Below, piece by piece: positions 25,627 to 34,152 of a DNA stretch of 64,000 nt; position 1 is the first letter of the stretch, and each line of letters starts with the position of its first letter. The DNA is taken from contig OZ254082.1 of NCBI GenBank assembly GCA_965267535.1, forward strand, positions 3,224,001 to 3,288,000, read 5' to 3'. This stretch comes from CAXBNB01 sp965267535. GTDB lineage: Bacteria > Bacteroidota > Bacteroidia > Cytophagales > Cyclobacteriaceae. The position numbers and the translations under genes are program-made. Below the pieces are notes generated by a model. It searched no databases. It saw only the letters and a program-made list of their open reading frames with translations, and was not told the DNA's origin.

Positions 25627-26550
25627 TTAAAACCGATATAGAGAAATTCCCAGCTCGTCGGCAAGGGTTTCCACACCTGTCATCAGTTGATCAAATTTCA
25701 AGAAATCCTGATAAGAAAAACTTCCTGAGGGTATGCGACAATTGAGATGAATATCCATGCCGCGCAACTTCATAAAGTACTTAGCAGACATAGGATAACA
25801 CTCGTGTATGAGCACATCCACTGTGGTAATAAAAGTACTTATTTTTTTAGTTTTTTCATTGGGGGAAGTTTGCGCCAGGTAGTGTAGTAGCTCGGGATAA
25901 AAATTGGATGCTGTAGACCCCAGCCCCTTGGCTCCTGCCAGAACAGATTCCACACCAGTGGAGATGTTGGCATTGTATATATGCAGGGGTGTTCCTTCCA
26001 CTGCCTGTATCTTGGCTTTGATTTGATCGAGGTTGCAGCTGGTATCTTTCATAAAGACAAACCGTCCCGTCTGCCCCATCCACCCCAGTATTTCTGGCGA
26101 CAGCAAACGTTTTTCAGGTATGGGGCACTCGTACACCCCCAGCGGTATGTTGTCTGTGGCTGCCATGATTTTCTCTATGCTCTTTTTCATATCGGCTTCT
26201 CCCTGAGTGAGGGTAAAAAGCTGATTGGTATTGAGTATGACCGCCTGAATACCTGTGTCGTATATTTCTTTGATAAAATCAATATTACGATCCTGATCAT
26301 AACCAAAGGTACCGGAAGCCACTACCGGCTGCCGCCCCCCTACCTGATCTACCACGGTTTGGGTTAGCACTAACCTTTCTTTGTCGGTCAGCTGAAACAT
26401 CTCTCCGGTCAGGCAGTTGGTAAACAACCCCGTAGAACCGGTGGCTATATAAAAATCGGTAAGTTGTCTGAGCGCATCAAAATCTATCTCATTGTTGGGA
26501 TGAAACGGCGTGATCATTACCGGATATAAATCAAATGGCTGATGGTGCAT
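25627..26550 (-). CDS. Dihydrodipicolinate synthase/N-acetylneuraminate lyase family aldolase
   Basis: A 307-residue TIM-barrel lyase. The Schiff-base Lys168 lies in FVFMKDTSC and the partner Tyr140 in PLGVYECP. The usual GTTGE loop is replaced by NCLTGEMFQLTDKER (about 45-59), so the substrate carboxylate site is not of the lysine-biosynthetic DapA kind. Members with this context cleave 2-keto-3-deoxy sugar acids or sialic acids, or deaminate related compounds. First gene of the operon with symporter and sialidase-like protein, next to an AraC regulator, so a catabolic role is more likely than lysine synthesis. A -7 box lies 24 bases before its ATG. Confidence 0.88.
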   Translation of the reverse strand: MHHQPFDLYPVMITPFHPNNEIDFDALRQLTDFYIATGSTGLFTNCLTGEMFQLTDKERLVLTQTVVDQVGGRQPVVASGTFGYDQDRNIDFIKEIYDTGIQAVILNTNQLFTLTQGEADMKKSIEKIMAATDNIPLGVYECPIPEKRLLSPEILGWMGQTGRFVFMKDTSCNLDQIKAKIQAVEGTPLHIYNANISTGVESVLAGAKGLGSTASNFYPELLHYLAQTSPNEKTKKISTFITTVDVLIHECYPMSAKYFMKLRGMDIHLNCRIPSGSFSYQDFLKFDQLMTGVETLADELGISLYRF

Positions 26551-26573
26551 ATAAAATTGGTGTAGTTTTCTTG

Positions 26574-26581
26574 CAAAAATA
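26574..26581 (-). promoter_or_regulatory. Candidate -7 box (TATTTTTG on minus strand) for the aldolase operon
   Basis: An exact TAnnTTTG match on the minus strand, 24 bases upstream of the aldolase ATG at 26550 and inside the gap behind the AraC gene. A CAA (TTG on minus) lies 13 bases further, closer than ideal for a -33 box. Confidence 0.4.
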
Positions 26582-26656
26582 CAAGAAGAAAGAGCAACTT
26601 TTTTTTTATATTTTGCTCACATCCTACGGTATTTTACCCCTATCAGCCTAAGGGCA

Positions 26657-27526
26657 TTATTCCGACTGCAATCGCTTAAACTTATTTCTGTAATTACTTG
26701 GGGTAGTATTGCAAAACTCCTTGAACTGGTTGTTGAAGTGCGCAATGTTGTTGTAGCCGGACTGAAATGCAATATCGAATATGGGCCAATCCGAATCCTG
26801 CAGAAGCTTGCAGGCATAGCCAATCCTCACTTCTTTAATGTAGTGGAACAGGGATTTTCCTGTATTTCGTTTAAAAAAACGACAGAAAGCACTGTTGGTC
26901 ATGTGATTTTGCTCGGCTATATCGTCGAGTTCTATTTTCTCCGAAAAATGGGATAAAATGTATTCATAAACCCGCTGCAATTTTTGCTGCTCAGGCGTTT
27001 GCTGCGTTTCAGAGGAGTATCCGGCCAGTACCAAACGGGTACGATCTTTACTACCCACCAGTATTTCGAATATTTCGAGTAAAAAAATCAGCTTGCGCAA
27101 ACGGTTAGCCGTCTGCATCTTGATCAAAATTTCTTTGACTCTGGCATTTTCCTTACCATAAAACTGAATGCCCGACCTGGATTCCTGCATCAGGTTAAAA
27201 ATAGGTCGCAGTTCAGGAGAGTGAAAAAATTGTTCTCCGTCTATATTTTCATGAAAATGTATGGTAATACATTCGGGTTTTTTGCCTTTGGCTACTCCTT
27301 TAATTTCCCAGCAATGTGGCAAACCCGGCCCCAACAGTACCAGATCACCCCGCGAGAAACTATCTATATTGTCGCCAATAAAACGCGTACCCCACCCGGC
27401 CACTATGTAATTCAACTCGTAATTTTGATGAGAGTGAATCTTATAAGTATTGGGTGTCATTTCGGTTCTTCTTATACTAAAAGAACTGTCTGACGGTACG
27501 GCTATATGTGTTTTGGCAAATCCCAT
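26657..27526 (-). CDS. AraC family transcriptional regulator
   Basis: A 289-residue regulator. The N-terminal cupin-like sensor (YKIHSHQNYELNYIVAGWGTRFIGD ... RGDLVLLGPGLPHCW) is followed by a C-terminal double helix-turn-helix (IELDDIAEQNHMTNSAFCRFFKRNTGKSLFHYIKEVRIGYACKLLQDSDWPIFDIAFQSGYNNIAHFNNQFKEF). The ATG at 27526 (MGFAKTHIAV) is preferred; the frame extends 25 residues upstream with a hydrophobic stretch that is not family-like. It sits directly before the aldolase-symporter-sialidase operon on the same strand and is likely its regulator, sensing a sugar or sugar acid. Confidence 0.9.
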   Translation of the reverse strand: MGFAKTHIAVPSDSSFSIRRTEMTPNTYKIHSHQNYELNYIVAGWGTRFIGDNIDSFSRGDLVLLGPGLPHCWEIKGVAKGKKPECITIHFHENIDGEQFFHSPELRPIFNLMQESRSGIQFYGKENARVKEILIKMQTANRLRKLIFLLEIFEILVGSKDRTRLVLAGYSSETQQTPEQQKLQRVYEYILSHFSEKIELDDIAEQNHMTNSAFCRFFKRNTGKSLFHYIKEVRIGYACKLLQDSDWPIFDIAFQSGYNNIAHFNNQFKEFCNTTPSNYRNKFKRLQSE

Positions 27527-27654
27527 AAAAGCAGGCTTATCGATTCGAAAATAAGATGATAAAGAGACAAACCACGCGAATTGTAGAAAAAAAAACAACA
27601 TACTGTCCGCTTTTTACTACAACCGCCGGAGAGATGGCGCATACGCATGAGGCA

Positions 27655-27687
27655 TAAAAAAGAGGGCTGCCCGCCAGGACAGCCCTC
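27655..27687 (-). terminator. Terminator of the lipoprotein gene
   Basis: Arms GAGGGCTG (27662-27669) and CAGCCCTC (27680-27687) form an 8-bp stem that on the minus strand is followed by a T-rich tail (complement of 27655-27661). It ends the lipoprotein gene whose stop is at 27742. Confidence 0.8.
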
Positions 27688-27741
27688 CAGATTATTGCAC
27701 AACAGATACACATACGGCCAATGGCCGCATACCGCTATCTA

Positions 27742-28710
27742 TTATTTTTGAACGAGTATTTCTACATCGATTTTACCATCTGCATCACTACCTTCTACGA
27801 TAGATTTAATGTGGATTAACCCTTTACGCTTCTTTCCGTCTCTTTCCACTGTTTCGAATGCTACTATCTGTCCTACAGCCAGGTTGTTCACCTTTTGTCC
27901 TGCATCGGTTCCGTTTTCAAAAGCGGTTTCTACCTGAGCAAAAGTGGTAGTTTCCAAAAACTGTGCTGCTGTAAGCTCAGTAGTTTTGAAGGCGGTAGCA
28001 TTTAATGTGCTCCACTGCTGGCCATTAGGACCTAAGTCGTATGCAGGATAATCCGAAGGAGCAGCAATAGATGCTTTGTTTTGCGTACCGTAGTAGTATC
28101 CAAAGTCTACATCAGAAGAAGAGGCCGTACCATCTTCGTTGCTGATAACTTCACTGGATGTAACTGTACGTGCCAGTGGCACTGAGTAGAAAGTCTTTGA
28201 AGTTTTGTCTCCCAGGGGTGCTGCCAATAGTGTAGCTACTACATTTTCCAGTGGTGCTGAAGTTACAGTAGTTGTAAGGGTAAGGGTAGCCTGTTTGCCA
28301 TTGTCATCTACTACCGTGATCACAAATGAAAGCTCCTGACCTACATTGGATTCCAGCAAGGTAACTCCTGTAGGCGTACCAGAGTAGGTAGTCACGGTAG
28401 TGCCTGCATCACGCTGATCTGTCCAGTCGTCTATACCAGCATCCGAACCATCAACTAAATACTCAACCTTTATGTTGTTAAACCCTCCGGGAGCAGCTAC
28501 ATCCACAGTAAAACTTACATTTTCGCCTGCTACACCTTCGTAGGTAGTCTCACCTGCAGCAAACTGATTGGATGTAATCGTAATGCTTGGACCATCTACC
28601 AATACTTCTTCATCTTCACCACAGCTTGTCATAAACAGCACACTGCCCATTGCCAGGAAAGTAAATACATTCTTCATTAAATTTTTCATGTTACTAAGTT
28701 TGTTTTTCAT
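27742..28710 (-). CDS. Secreted lipoprotein with Ig/PKD-like N-terminal region, function unknown
   Basis: A 322-residue lipoprotein: hydrophobic signal then lipobox FMTSC with GEDEE after the Cys, an acidic surface-lipoprotein-like sequence. Residues about 45-150 look like an Ig/PKD-type beta domain (SITITSNQFAAGE, VEYLVDGSDAGID, VITVVDDNGKQATLTLTTTV). The C-terminal half contains FYSVPLARTVTSSEVISNEDGTASSSDVDFGYYYGT and GQIVAFETVERDGKKRKGLIHIKSIV, a pattern I do not recognise as a named family but one common in Bacteroidota surface lipoproteins. Starts at 28710 or 28689 are both ATG. It is monocistronic with a strong terminator. Confidence 0.7.
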   Translation of the reverse strand: MKNKLSNMKNLMKNVFTFLAMGSVLFMTSCGEDEEVLVDGPSITITSNQFAAGETTYEGVAGENVSFTVDVAAPGGFNNIKVEYLVDGSDAGIDDWTDQRDAGTTVTTYSGTPTGVTLLESNVGQELSFVITVVDDNGKQATLTLTTTVTSAPLENVVATLLAAPLGDKTSKTFYSVPLARTVTSSEVISNEDGTASSSDVDFGYYYGTQNKASIAAPSDYPAYDLGPNGQQWSTLNATAFKTTELTAAQFLETTTFAQVETAFENGTDAGQKVNNLAVGQIVAFETVERDGKKRKGLIHIKSIVEGSDADGKIDVEILVQK

Positions 28711-29302
28711 TTAAAAATTAGACTTTTATTTGAGATTTGATTAATTCTATAATTACTGCTTTATGTTTATAAAAAATATTCGTATATCACAATTATACTC
28801 CGAATGAACTTCTGCAATCACCTTCACATTTCTGGCTTTTTCTTTCCTGTTATCCAAGAATATATTTCACTAAAAAATTGTGATTAAGAACACTGAAAGC
28901 AACTTATCAACTGTAAACGCTACTAAAGTATTGTTCAATATCAGCTTTTTTTATCGCTCTACTAACAACATAAAGTGTCCGGGTTCTGATTACGCAAAAA
29001 GCAGTCCAAAAAAAGACATTTACCTACAGGTATAATAAATTATTTGAAAAATATTTTCAGACGCAAAAACAACTTTCATTATCATACTGTACATCAAGTA
29101 AATACACAAGTCAGAGCCTTGATTAGTGCCCTTCATTCTCCGTGACAAATCGTCAGAGAACAATCCTTTTGTCAGAGGTCGTTCACCTCTTTGAATCAGG
29201 ACACAGGTTGCCGGCAAAGAGTTGGGAAGCCACAACCGTACCATTGAAAAAACTTCGCTATAAGACTATATGCAGCGGGTAGCTACTAATAGGTAGCTTT
29301 CG
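28711..29302. other. Long intergenic region without a recognised gene
   Basis: About 590 bases, AT-rich in the first half. It must hold the promoter of the lipoprotein gene. A small AGAGGT-cgttc-ACCTCT hairpin lies near 29173-29194. A 74-residue minus-strand frame (29020-29244) has no family-like features and I do not call it. No tRNA or known riboswitch was recognised. Confidence 0.55.
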
Positions 29303-29668
29303 CTAATCTTGCTTATGATAGAGTGATAAAAAGAAAAGAGGAAGAAACCCCAGAGCAAACAGCACCGCTCCCACTACCAACAGTACATCCGCACCGGGAA
29401 AGTGCAGTATTTTGAACAGTCCGGCCATTCCCACAAGCACCGAGGCACTCGTTCCGACAAATACCTTCAACCGATCCTGGAAGGCCTGCTCACGAATTAC
29501 TTTATACCTATCCAGCACCAGCAAAGGGATAAATCCCATGAAGAGGGTGAGGAATCCGGCAATAAAGAGCTGATCTCCTCCCGGAAAATGAAGCAATTTG
29601 AACATAACACCCGCCGTAAGGGCCAAAGCACCAATAAAACCGGCTATGAAGATCGTTTTTCTAATCAT
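29303..29668 (-). CDS. Small GldL-like membrane protein with duplicated LHFPG motif
   Basis: A 121-residue protein with four hydrophobic segments arranged as two similar hairpins. The first carries MFKLLHFPGGDQLFIAG and the second LFKILHFPGADVLLVVG, each followed by a second membrane helix. The KxLHxPGxDxL motif is typical of the N-terminal membrane part of GldL, the T9SS/gliding motor protein, but the long cytoplasmic tail of GldL is missing and the hairpin is duplicated. It is probably a stand-alone paralogue rather than GldL itself; function unknown. The ATG at 29668 is preferred over a TTG at 29683. Confidence 0.72.
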   Translation of the reverse strand: MIRKTIFIAGFIGALALTAGVMFKLLHFPGGDQLFIAGFLTLFMGFIPLLVLDRYKVIREQAFQDRLKVFVGTSASVLVGMAGLFKILHFPGADVLLVVGAVLFALGFLPLFFLSLYHKQD

Positions 29669-29741
29669 GGAATGCTCAATCAAAATCGTTTAACGTAGAT
29701 AGGATTACAAGTTAGCCCTAAACGTGCAGTAGTAAAAGCAC

Positions 29742-30689
29742 TTACTGCGTAAGCTTACGGATATACGCCGGCGTTTGCGGGTCGTCAGCAAAAAAATCCC
29801 CTTTTTTGCCATTACTTAGCGCCCAGCGATCTATCCAGGATATACCCCAATTGCCAAATCGGGTAACCTCACTGCGGTAAGCCTCGTCATTCAAAACCTC
29901 CTCCTGCGACACAAACGCATATCCATGCTCCTGATACATCTCTACCAGTTTTTTGAGATAGTGCGCATTTAAGTAGTTGGCGTGGAGAAGCAAGGTCTGA
30001 TCTATATGCCTACCAAAAAGGGCCTTTGACTGGCGTTCGTAAAACAAAAGCTTATCTTCCATATAGTCTATATAATCCCGACCTATTCGCTGCATTAGCA
30101 ACGTATCCATTTTTTTGTATGCCTTGCTGTAGGCATAAGCAAACAGGTAGTCGTCATTGTCTATAGTAACGGGCGATGCAGTATACCCATGACGTGTGAG
30201 AAAATGGGTAAGTGAATCGGCATGAGACTTCCTTAGTCCGCTACGCAGGTAAGGATGCCTGAAAAACCGGACCTCTTTACCATACTGAGTGGCCAGTTTT
30301 TTGATTAGCTGCTCGCCCTCCAATATATTGCTGGCATAGACATCAAACGACACCTTGTGGTAATTGAGATGTGAAAATGTATGATTGCCCAAATCCAGAT
30401 CATGCTCCAGCCATTGCTCCAGCATTCGCAGTTGCAATGTATCCAATACCCCGTCGCGATACAGTTTACCTTCATTTACATACCCTATTGCCGGAATATT
30501 GTATTCATCAAACACCGCCACGATTCCATCAGTAATGGCCTGCTTAAATGCATGACCGGATATACCATTGGTCACAGCAGGCAGGTCATCTACCGTTATA
30601 CACATTTTCTTCACCTGAGTCATGCCCGGTAGCGCCACCAGCCAACACAACACTGCTAAACCTATTTTGACACCTCCTGCTTTTTTCAT
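29742..30689 (-). CDS. Polysaccharide deacetylase (NodB/CE4) family protein, secreted
   Basis: A 315-residue exported protein (signal MKKAGGVKIGLAVLCWLVALPGMTQ). NodB-type motifs: CITVDDLPA (catalytic/metal Asp pair), LDLGNHTFSHLNYHK (metal His), and FFRHPYLRSGLRKSH (motif 3). CE4 enzymes remove acetyl groups from peptidoglycan, chitin or xylan using a divalent metal. The C-terminal part (HANYLNAHYLKKLVEMY) gives the final catalytic-type His-leucine motif. The ATG at 30689 is preferred over an upstream in-frame start because a TATCTTTG -7 box lies at 30719-30726, and the signal peptide starts there. Substrate unknown. Confidence 0.85.
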   Translation of the reverse strand: MKKAGGVKIGLAVLCWLVALPGMTQVKKMCITVDDLPAVTNGISGHAFKQAITDGIVAVFDEYNIPAIGYVNEGKLYRDGVLDTLQLRMLEQWLEHDLDLGNHTFSHLNYHKVSFDVYASNILEGEQLIKKLATQYGKEVRFFRHPYLRSGLRKSHADSLTHFLTRHGYTASPVTIDNDDYLFAYAYSKAYKKMDTLLMQRIGRDYIDYMEDKLLFYERQSKALFGRHIDQTLLLHANYLNAHYLKKLVEMYQEHGYAFVSQEEVLNDEAYRSEVTRFGNWGISWIDRWALSNGKKGDFFADDPQTPAYIRKLTQ

Positions 30690-30718
30690 CTTGCTTCGAG
30701 TCTTTGATTGAGTAAAAT

Positions 30719-30726
30719 CAAAGATA
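30719..30726 (-). promoter_or_regulatory. Candidate -7 box (TATCTTTG on minus) for the polysaccharide deacetylase
   Basis: An exact TAnnTTTG match on the minus strand, 29 bases before the ATG at 30689. It lies inside the longer frame that starts at 30740, so it argues for the shorter start. No good -33 box is seen. Confidence 0.4.
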
Positions 30727-30787
30727 GCAGCTTCCGGCACTAAGGGCTAGTTGCATGTTTTTTCTTTCCGAAAAAAATACAGTCAGA

Positions 30788-31429
30788 TCACAAAGAAGCA
30801 TGCTTAGTAGCAAAACACCTGACTACCCTCGACACGCCATTATGGTACACTCCCTCTTTGAGCATTATCTCCTCTTCTCTCAACTCCAAAAAAGTATAAT
30901 CAGGAAAGTCCTGACGAACCTCTTCGACTGAAAACAACATATCCAAATCCTGTGGCCCACCCGCTTTGGGATTATTTTTTCTGTATTCAAAATGCGCTTT
31001 GCTATATGCCTCAAAAATCACATTCCCACCCGGCTTGAGCCAACTGCTCAGTTTTTTATGCAAAGACCGGATTTTAGAAGCAGAGAAATGAGCATACACC
31101 AATCCTATGCAATCGAAAGATTCTACCGGAAAGTCCAGCTTTTCCAAGTCACCAACACGGTAATCTATAGTTACTTTCTGCTGTGTAGCCAGCTGCAAAG
31201 CTTTGTTTTTACCCTCCATACTCAGGTCGTTGCATATCACCTCCCAGCCTTGCTTAGCAGCATATACCCCATTTCTACCTTCACCGTCTGCAGGCATCAA
31301 AATTTTGCCCGGAAGTAAAGTGTCAACACATGCTTTAAAAAACGCATTGGGAGATGTGCCATAGGCAAATTCGGAATGGGCATATCTGGTATCCCAAAAC
31401 TGCTTGTATTCAGATTCATTACTCTTCAT
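30788..31429 (-). CDS. Class I SAM-dependent methyltransferase (TehB/thiopurine-like)
   Basis: A 213-residue cytoplasmic protein. It starts with FWDTRYAHSEFAYGTSPNAFF, a lead-in common to TehB-like and thiopurine-like methyltransferases. The SAM-binding region is GKILMPADGEGRNGVYAAKQGWEVICNDLS, with further motifs VGDLEKLDFPVESFDCIGLVYAHF and LKPGGNVIFEAYS. The family methylates small toxic compounds such as tellurite or thiols, but the substrate here is unknown. It stands alone with about 100-180-base gaps on both sides. Confidence 0.85.
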   Translation of the reverse strand: MKSNESEYKQFWDTRYAHSEFAYGTSPNAFFKACVDTLLPGKILMPADGEGRNGVYAAKQGWEVICNDLSMEGKNKALQLATQQKVTIDYRVGDLEKLDFPVESFDCIGLVYAHFSASKIRSLHKKLSSWLKPGGNVIFEAYSKAHFEYRKNNPKAGGPQDLDMLFSVEEVRQDFPDYTFLELREEEIMLKEGVYHNGVSRVVRCFATKHASL

Positions 31430-31613
31430 ATTGTTAAACTAACAGGTAAAACATACTCTATCCGTGTGCTTAGAATGCGACGATCATCAGACAAAAACAC
31501 CTTCCAATGACAGAAAACCACTCTCACAACACACTCTTGTTCAAAAACTTACACACACAAACTTAACTTCACCATACTCAAAATGATATGACAAAATTTG
31601 AGTTTAGTGGTAC

Positions 31614-32468
31614 TTATCTCTGGTTTTGACGAAAAGCCTGAGGCGAAACACCTGTATGCTTCCTAAAGAAACGAATGAAATAAGAAACGTCGTTGAAGCC
31701 CAAATCATGGGCAATCTGGCTTACCTGATGGACAGTGGCGAGTAGCCTCCTTTTGGCCTCCAACATCACAAGCTCTCCGATAAGCATGGAAGGTGTTTTG
31801 CCTAAAGATGTTTTTGTAATTGCACTCAATTGATAATTGGAAAGGTTCATTTTAGCTGAATAAAAAGAAACCGACTTTTCTGCAACAAAATTCTCTTCCA
31901 CCAAAGCCATAAACTCCTCCAGACGCTGTTGAGCGTATAGGCCTATTCCATCATAAGTTTCCGTGCTTTTGCTTCGAGCTAATTTTATCAACAATATTTT
32001 GACATACGAAGAAACAACATCCTGATACCCGGACTGTTTTTGAGATATCTCCCGAGCAACTTCAGACACGATATCCCGGGTCTCGTAAAAGTTCTCTTTA
32101 GCTAACCGGGTACACGTAGCAATATCATTGGGTCGAATATTTTCCTGGGGCCAAAAACGTTGATCGAATTGCAAAATAAATCCCTTGCTTGAGGCTTCTA
32201 ATCGAAGGAAATGCACCTGACCAATTTTCAAAAAATGCACAGAATGACCTGCCATGTTCACAGGCTCAAAATCCACTACATGCTTACCCTCTCCATACTC
32301 CAAAAACAAACAAAAGTAAAATGCATGCCGATGCGTACATTGATTAATTTCCCCCTCGCTGAGCAACTGCTCCAGAGCGTATACCCTGACTCCACTCGCC
32401 TCGTTGGCTTCCAGAGTAGTCTTCCCCATTTGCTTCACTATAATCGATTTTTCTGCTACAGCATTCAT
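31614..32468 (-). CDS. AraC family transcriptional regulator
   Basis: A 284-residue regulator with a cupin-like N-terminus (CTHRHAFYFCLFLEYGEGKHVVDFE ... VHFLKIGQVHFLRL) and a C-terminal double helix-turn-helix (KMNLSNYQLSAITKTSLGKTPSMLIGELVMLEAKRRLLATVHQVSQIAHDLGFNDVSYFIRFFRKHTGVSPQAFRQNQR). It lies downstream of the photolyase-like genes on the same strand, 74 bases after the first, and might share a transcript or be independently expressed. Ligand and targets are unknown. Confidence 0.9.
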   Translation of the reverse strand: MNAVAEKSIIVKQMGKTTLEANEASGVRVYALEQLLSEGEINQCTHRHAFYFCLFLEYGEGKHVVDFEPVNMAGHSVHFLKIGQVHFLRLEASSKGFILQFDQRFWPQENIRPNDIATCTRLAKENFYETRDIVSEVAREISQKQSGYQDVVSSYVKILLIKLARSKSTETYDGIGLYAQQRLEEFMALVEENFVAEKSVSFYSAKMNLSNYQLSAITKTSLGKTPSMLIGELVMLEAKRRLLATVHQVSQIAHDLGFNDVSYFIRFFRKHTGVSPQAFRQNQR

Positions 32469-32542
32469 ATTACCTTTTCTTCATTACCAGACAAAAGACT
32501 CTGAAAATTTTCGCACACCTATCTATACTGTGTAAAGGGATG

Positions 32543-34030
32543 TCACCCATTGCCGTGTAGCTTCTCCTGAATAAAGCGCTCCGCAGTATCGAGCAGTGTT
32601 TTTTGCTTATGACTGTCCATTCTGGCATAGGTATGCGCCAGCATAGACGTTCTGGGGTTGCCCTTAAAAAACGATGCATGATTTTTCACAAACCGCCAGA
32701 AAAGACCATCCCAAACCTGCTCCCAATCACCTCTGGGGTAGTCGCTCATCTTTTTGATATAATTGGCTCCTCCTATGTAGGGTTTGGTAGCAAACGTTCC
32801 CCCATCGGCAAAAAGACTCATACCGTATACATTGGGCACCATCACCCAATCGTAAGCATCAATAAACAACTCCATAAACCAGCGGTAGACTTCATCGGGA
32901 TCAAACTCGCACAACAGCATAAAATTGCCCAACACCATCAGCCTTTCGATGTGGTGGCAATACCCCGTCTCCAATACCTTCTTGATCGTATGATCGATAG
33001 GTTGCACGCCCGTAGTACCATCGTAAAAACAAGACGGTATCTTACGCTTAAATCCCCAGAAGTTGCGCGTGCGCGAAAACCGTCCTTTACAAACATACAT
33101 TCCTCTCACAAATTCCCTCCATCCTATAATTTGCCTCACAAACCCTTCGGTAGAGTTAATCGGAATATTGTTTTTTTCTGCATAATCAAGACACCTATCA
33201 ACTACCTGGTCGGGCAAAACCAACCCCACATTAATCAGAGGAGACAACACACTGTGGTTCAACACCGAAGCATCTTTCACTATAGCATCTTCATAAATAC
33301 CAAAATCGTGAAAACGAGTGGTCAGAAACTGTTGCAGCCAATCCTCGGCTTCTTTGTGCGTGACCGGATAGAGAGGTTGTTTGCTTACACTGCCGGGGTT
33401 GTCAGAAAACCTGCTCTGTGTATAGTCCACGGCTTCATCCCATCTATCTGACCTATCGGGGTACTGCACAGGAGGGGGTGTCTTTTTTGCCGGGTATTTC
33501 TTTCTATTATCGCTATCGTAAGTCCACTTGCCTCCGGTCGGGTTTTGCTCCTTATCCAAAAGAATGCCCATACTTTTGCGCTGCTGCTTGTAAAAGGTAG
33601 TTTGAAAAAAGGATTTTTTGTCGGACCGAAAAAAAGGCAACAACTCCGATCGGGAAAGCACAAACTGCGGGCTGTCATACATTTCCAGTTTACAGGTATC
33701 GGCCAACCCCTGAATACGCTGTTCCAGCCAGTCGTCTACCGGATCCACCACATGCAGTGCAGCTATTTTCTTTTCCTTTATCTCCTCAGAAAAATGCCTG
33801 ACATCCGAAAGCTCACACTGTGAATCCACATAACAGACCTCTTTACCCATACCCCTCAGGTACTCTTCGTAGGCTTTCATAGTTGCTCTATGAAATGCTA
33901 TTTTCTGCTTGTGAAATGAATACTGCCTAAAAAAGAGCTGTTCCTCTATGAGGTAAATCTCATTTTCATTTTGCAACAGAGGGCTTTTGAGAAAAAGCTG
34001 ATGGGGAAATATAAGATTAACGCTTTTCAT
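32543..34030 (-). CDS. Cryptochrome/photolyase-related protein (FeS-BCP/CryPro clade), cluster cysteines missing
   Basis: A 495-residue flavoprotein-type protein of the prokaryotic (6-4) photolyase/CryPro group, whose members repair UV photoproducts or sense light. The N-terminal antenna-like alpha/beta domain starts NLIFPHQLF; the FAD domain includes STEGFVRQIIGWREFVRGMY, TGYCHHIERLMVLGNFMLL, DAYDWVMVPNVYGMSLFADGG and ATKPYIGGANYIKKMSDY. Where the iron-sulfur members have SDYCxxC and ACPFN, this protein has SDYPRGD and VWDGLFW, so at least three of the four cluster cysteines are absent. The ATG at 34030 (MKSVNLIFP) is preferred over a GTG at 34057. It sits behind a second photolyase-like gene. 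Confidence 0.9.
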   Translation of the reverse strand: MKSVNLIFPHQLFLKSPLLQNENEIYLIEEQLFFRQYSFHKQKIAFHRATMKAYEEYLRGMGKEVCYVDSQCELSDVRHFSEEIKEKKIAALHVVDPVDDWLEQRIQGLADTCKLEMYDSPQFVLSRSELLPFFRSDKKSFFQTTFYKQQRKSMGILLDKEQNPTGGKWTYDSDNRKKYPAKKTPPPVQYPDRSDRWDEAVDYTQSRFSDNPGSVSKQPLYPVTHKEAEDWLQQFLTTRFHDFGIYEDAIVKDASVLNHSVLSPLINVGLVLPDQVVDRCLDYAEKNNIPINSTEGFVRQIIGWREFVRGMYVCKGRFSRTRNFWGFKRKIPSCFYDGTTGVQPIDHTIKKVLETGYCHHIERLMVLGNFMLLCEFDPDEVYRWFMELFIDAYDWVMVPNVYGMSLFADGGTFATKPYIGGANYIKKMSDYPRGDWEQVWDGLFWRFVKNHASFFKGNPRTSMLAHTYARMDSHKQKTLLDTAERFIQEKLHGNG

Positions 34031-34152
34031 CGGTTTTATTTCGTCTACACTTTTCACTACAATACCTCACCTGCTGCCAGTCTTTTTTCCACTTCTTTCG
34101 CCATGCAAACGAACGATTGCATACAGGACATATTTTTTGAGGAAGATCACGC

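Noticed and set aside
29020..29244. Minus-strand frame of 74 codons in the gap 28711-29302
   Set aside because: Composition and sequence show no recognisable domain, membrane segment or start context. Not called.
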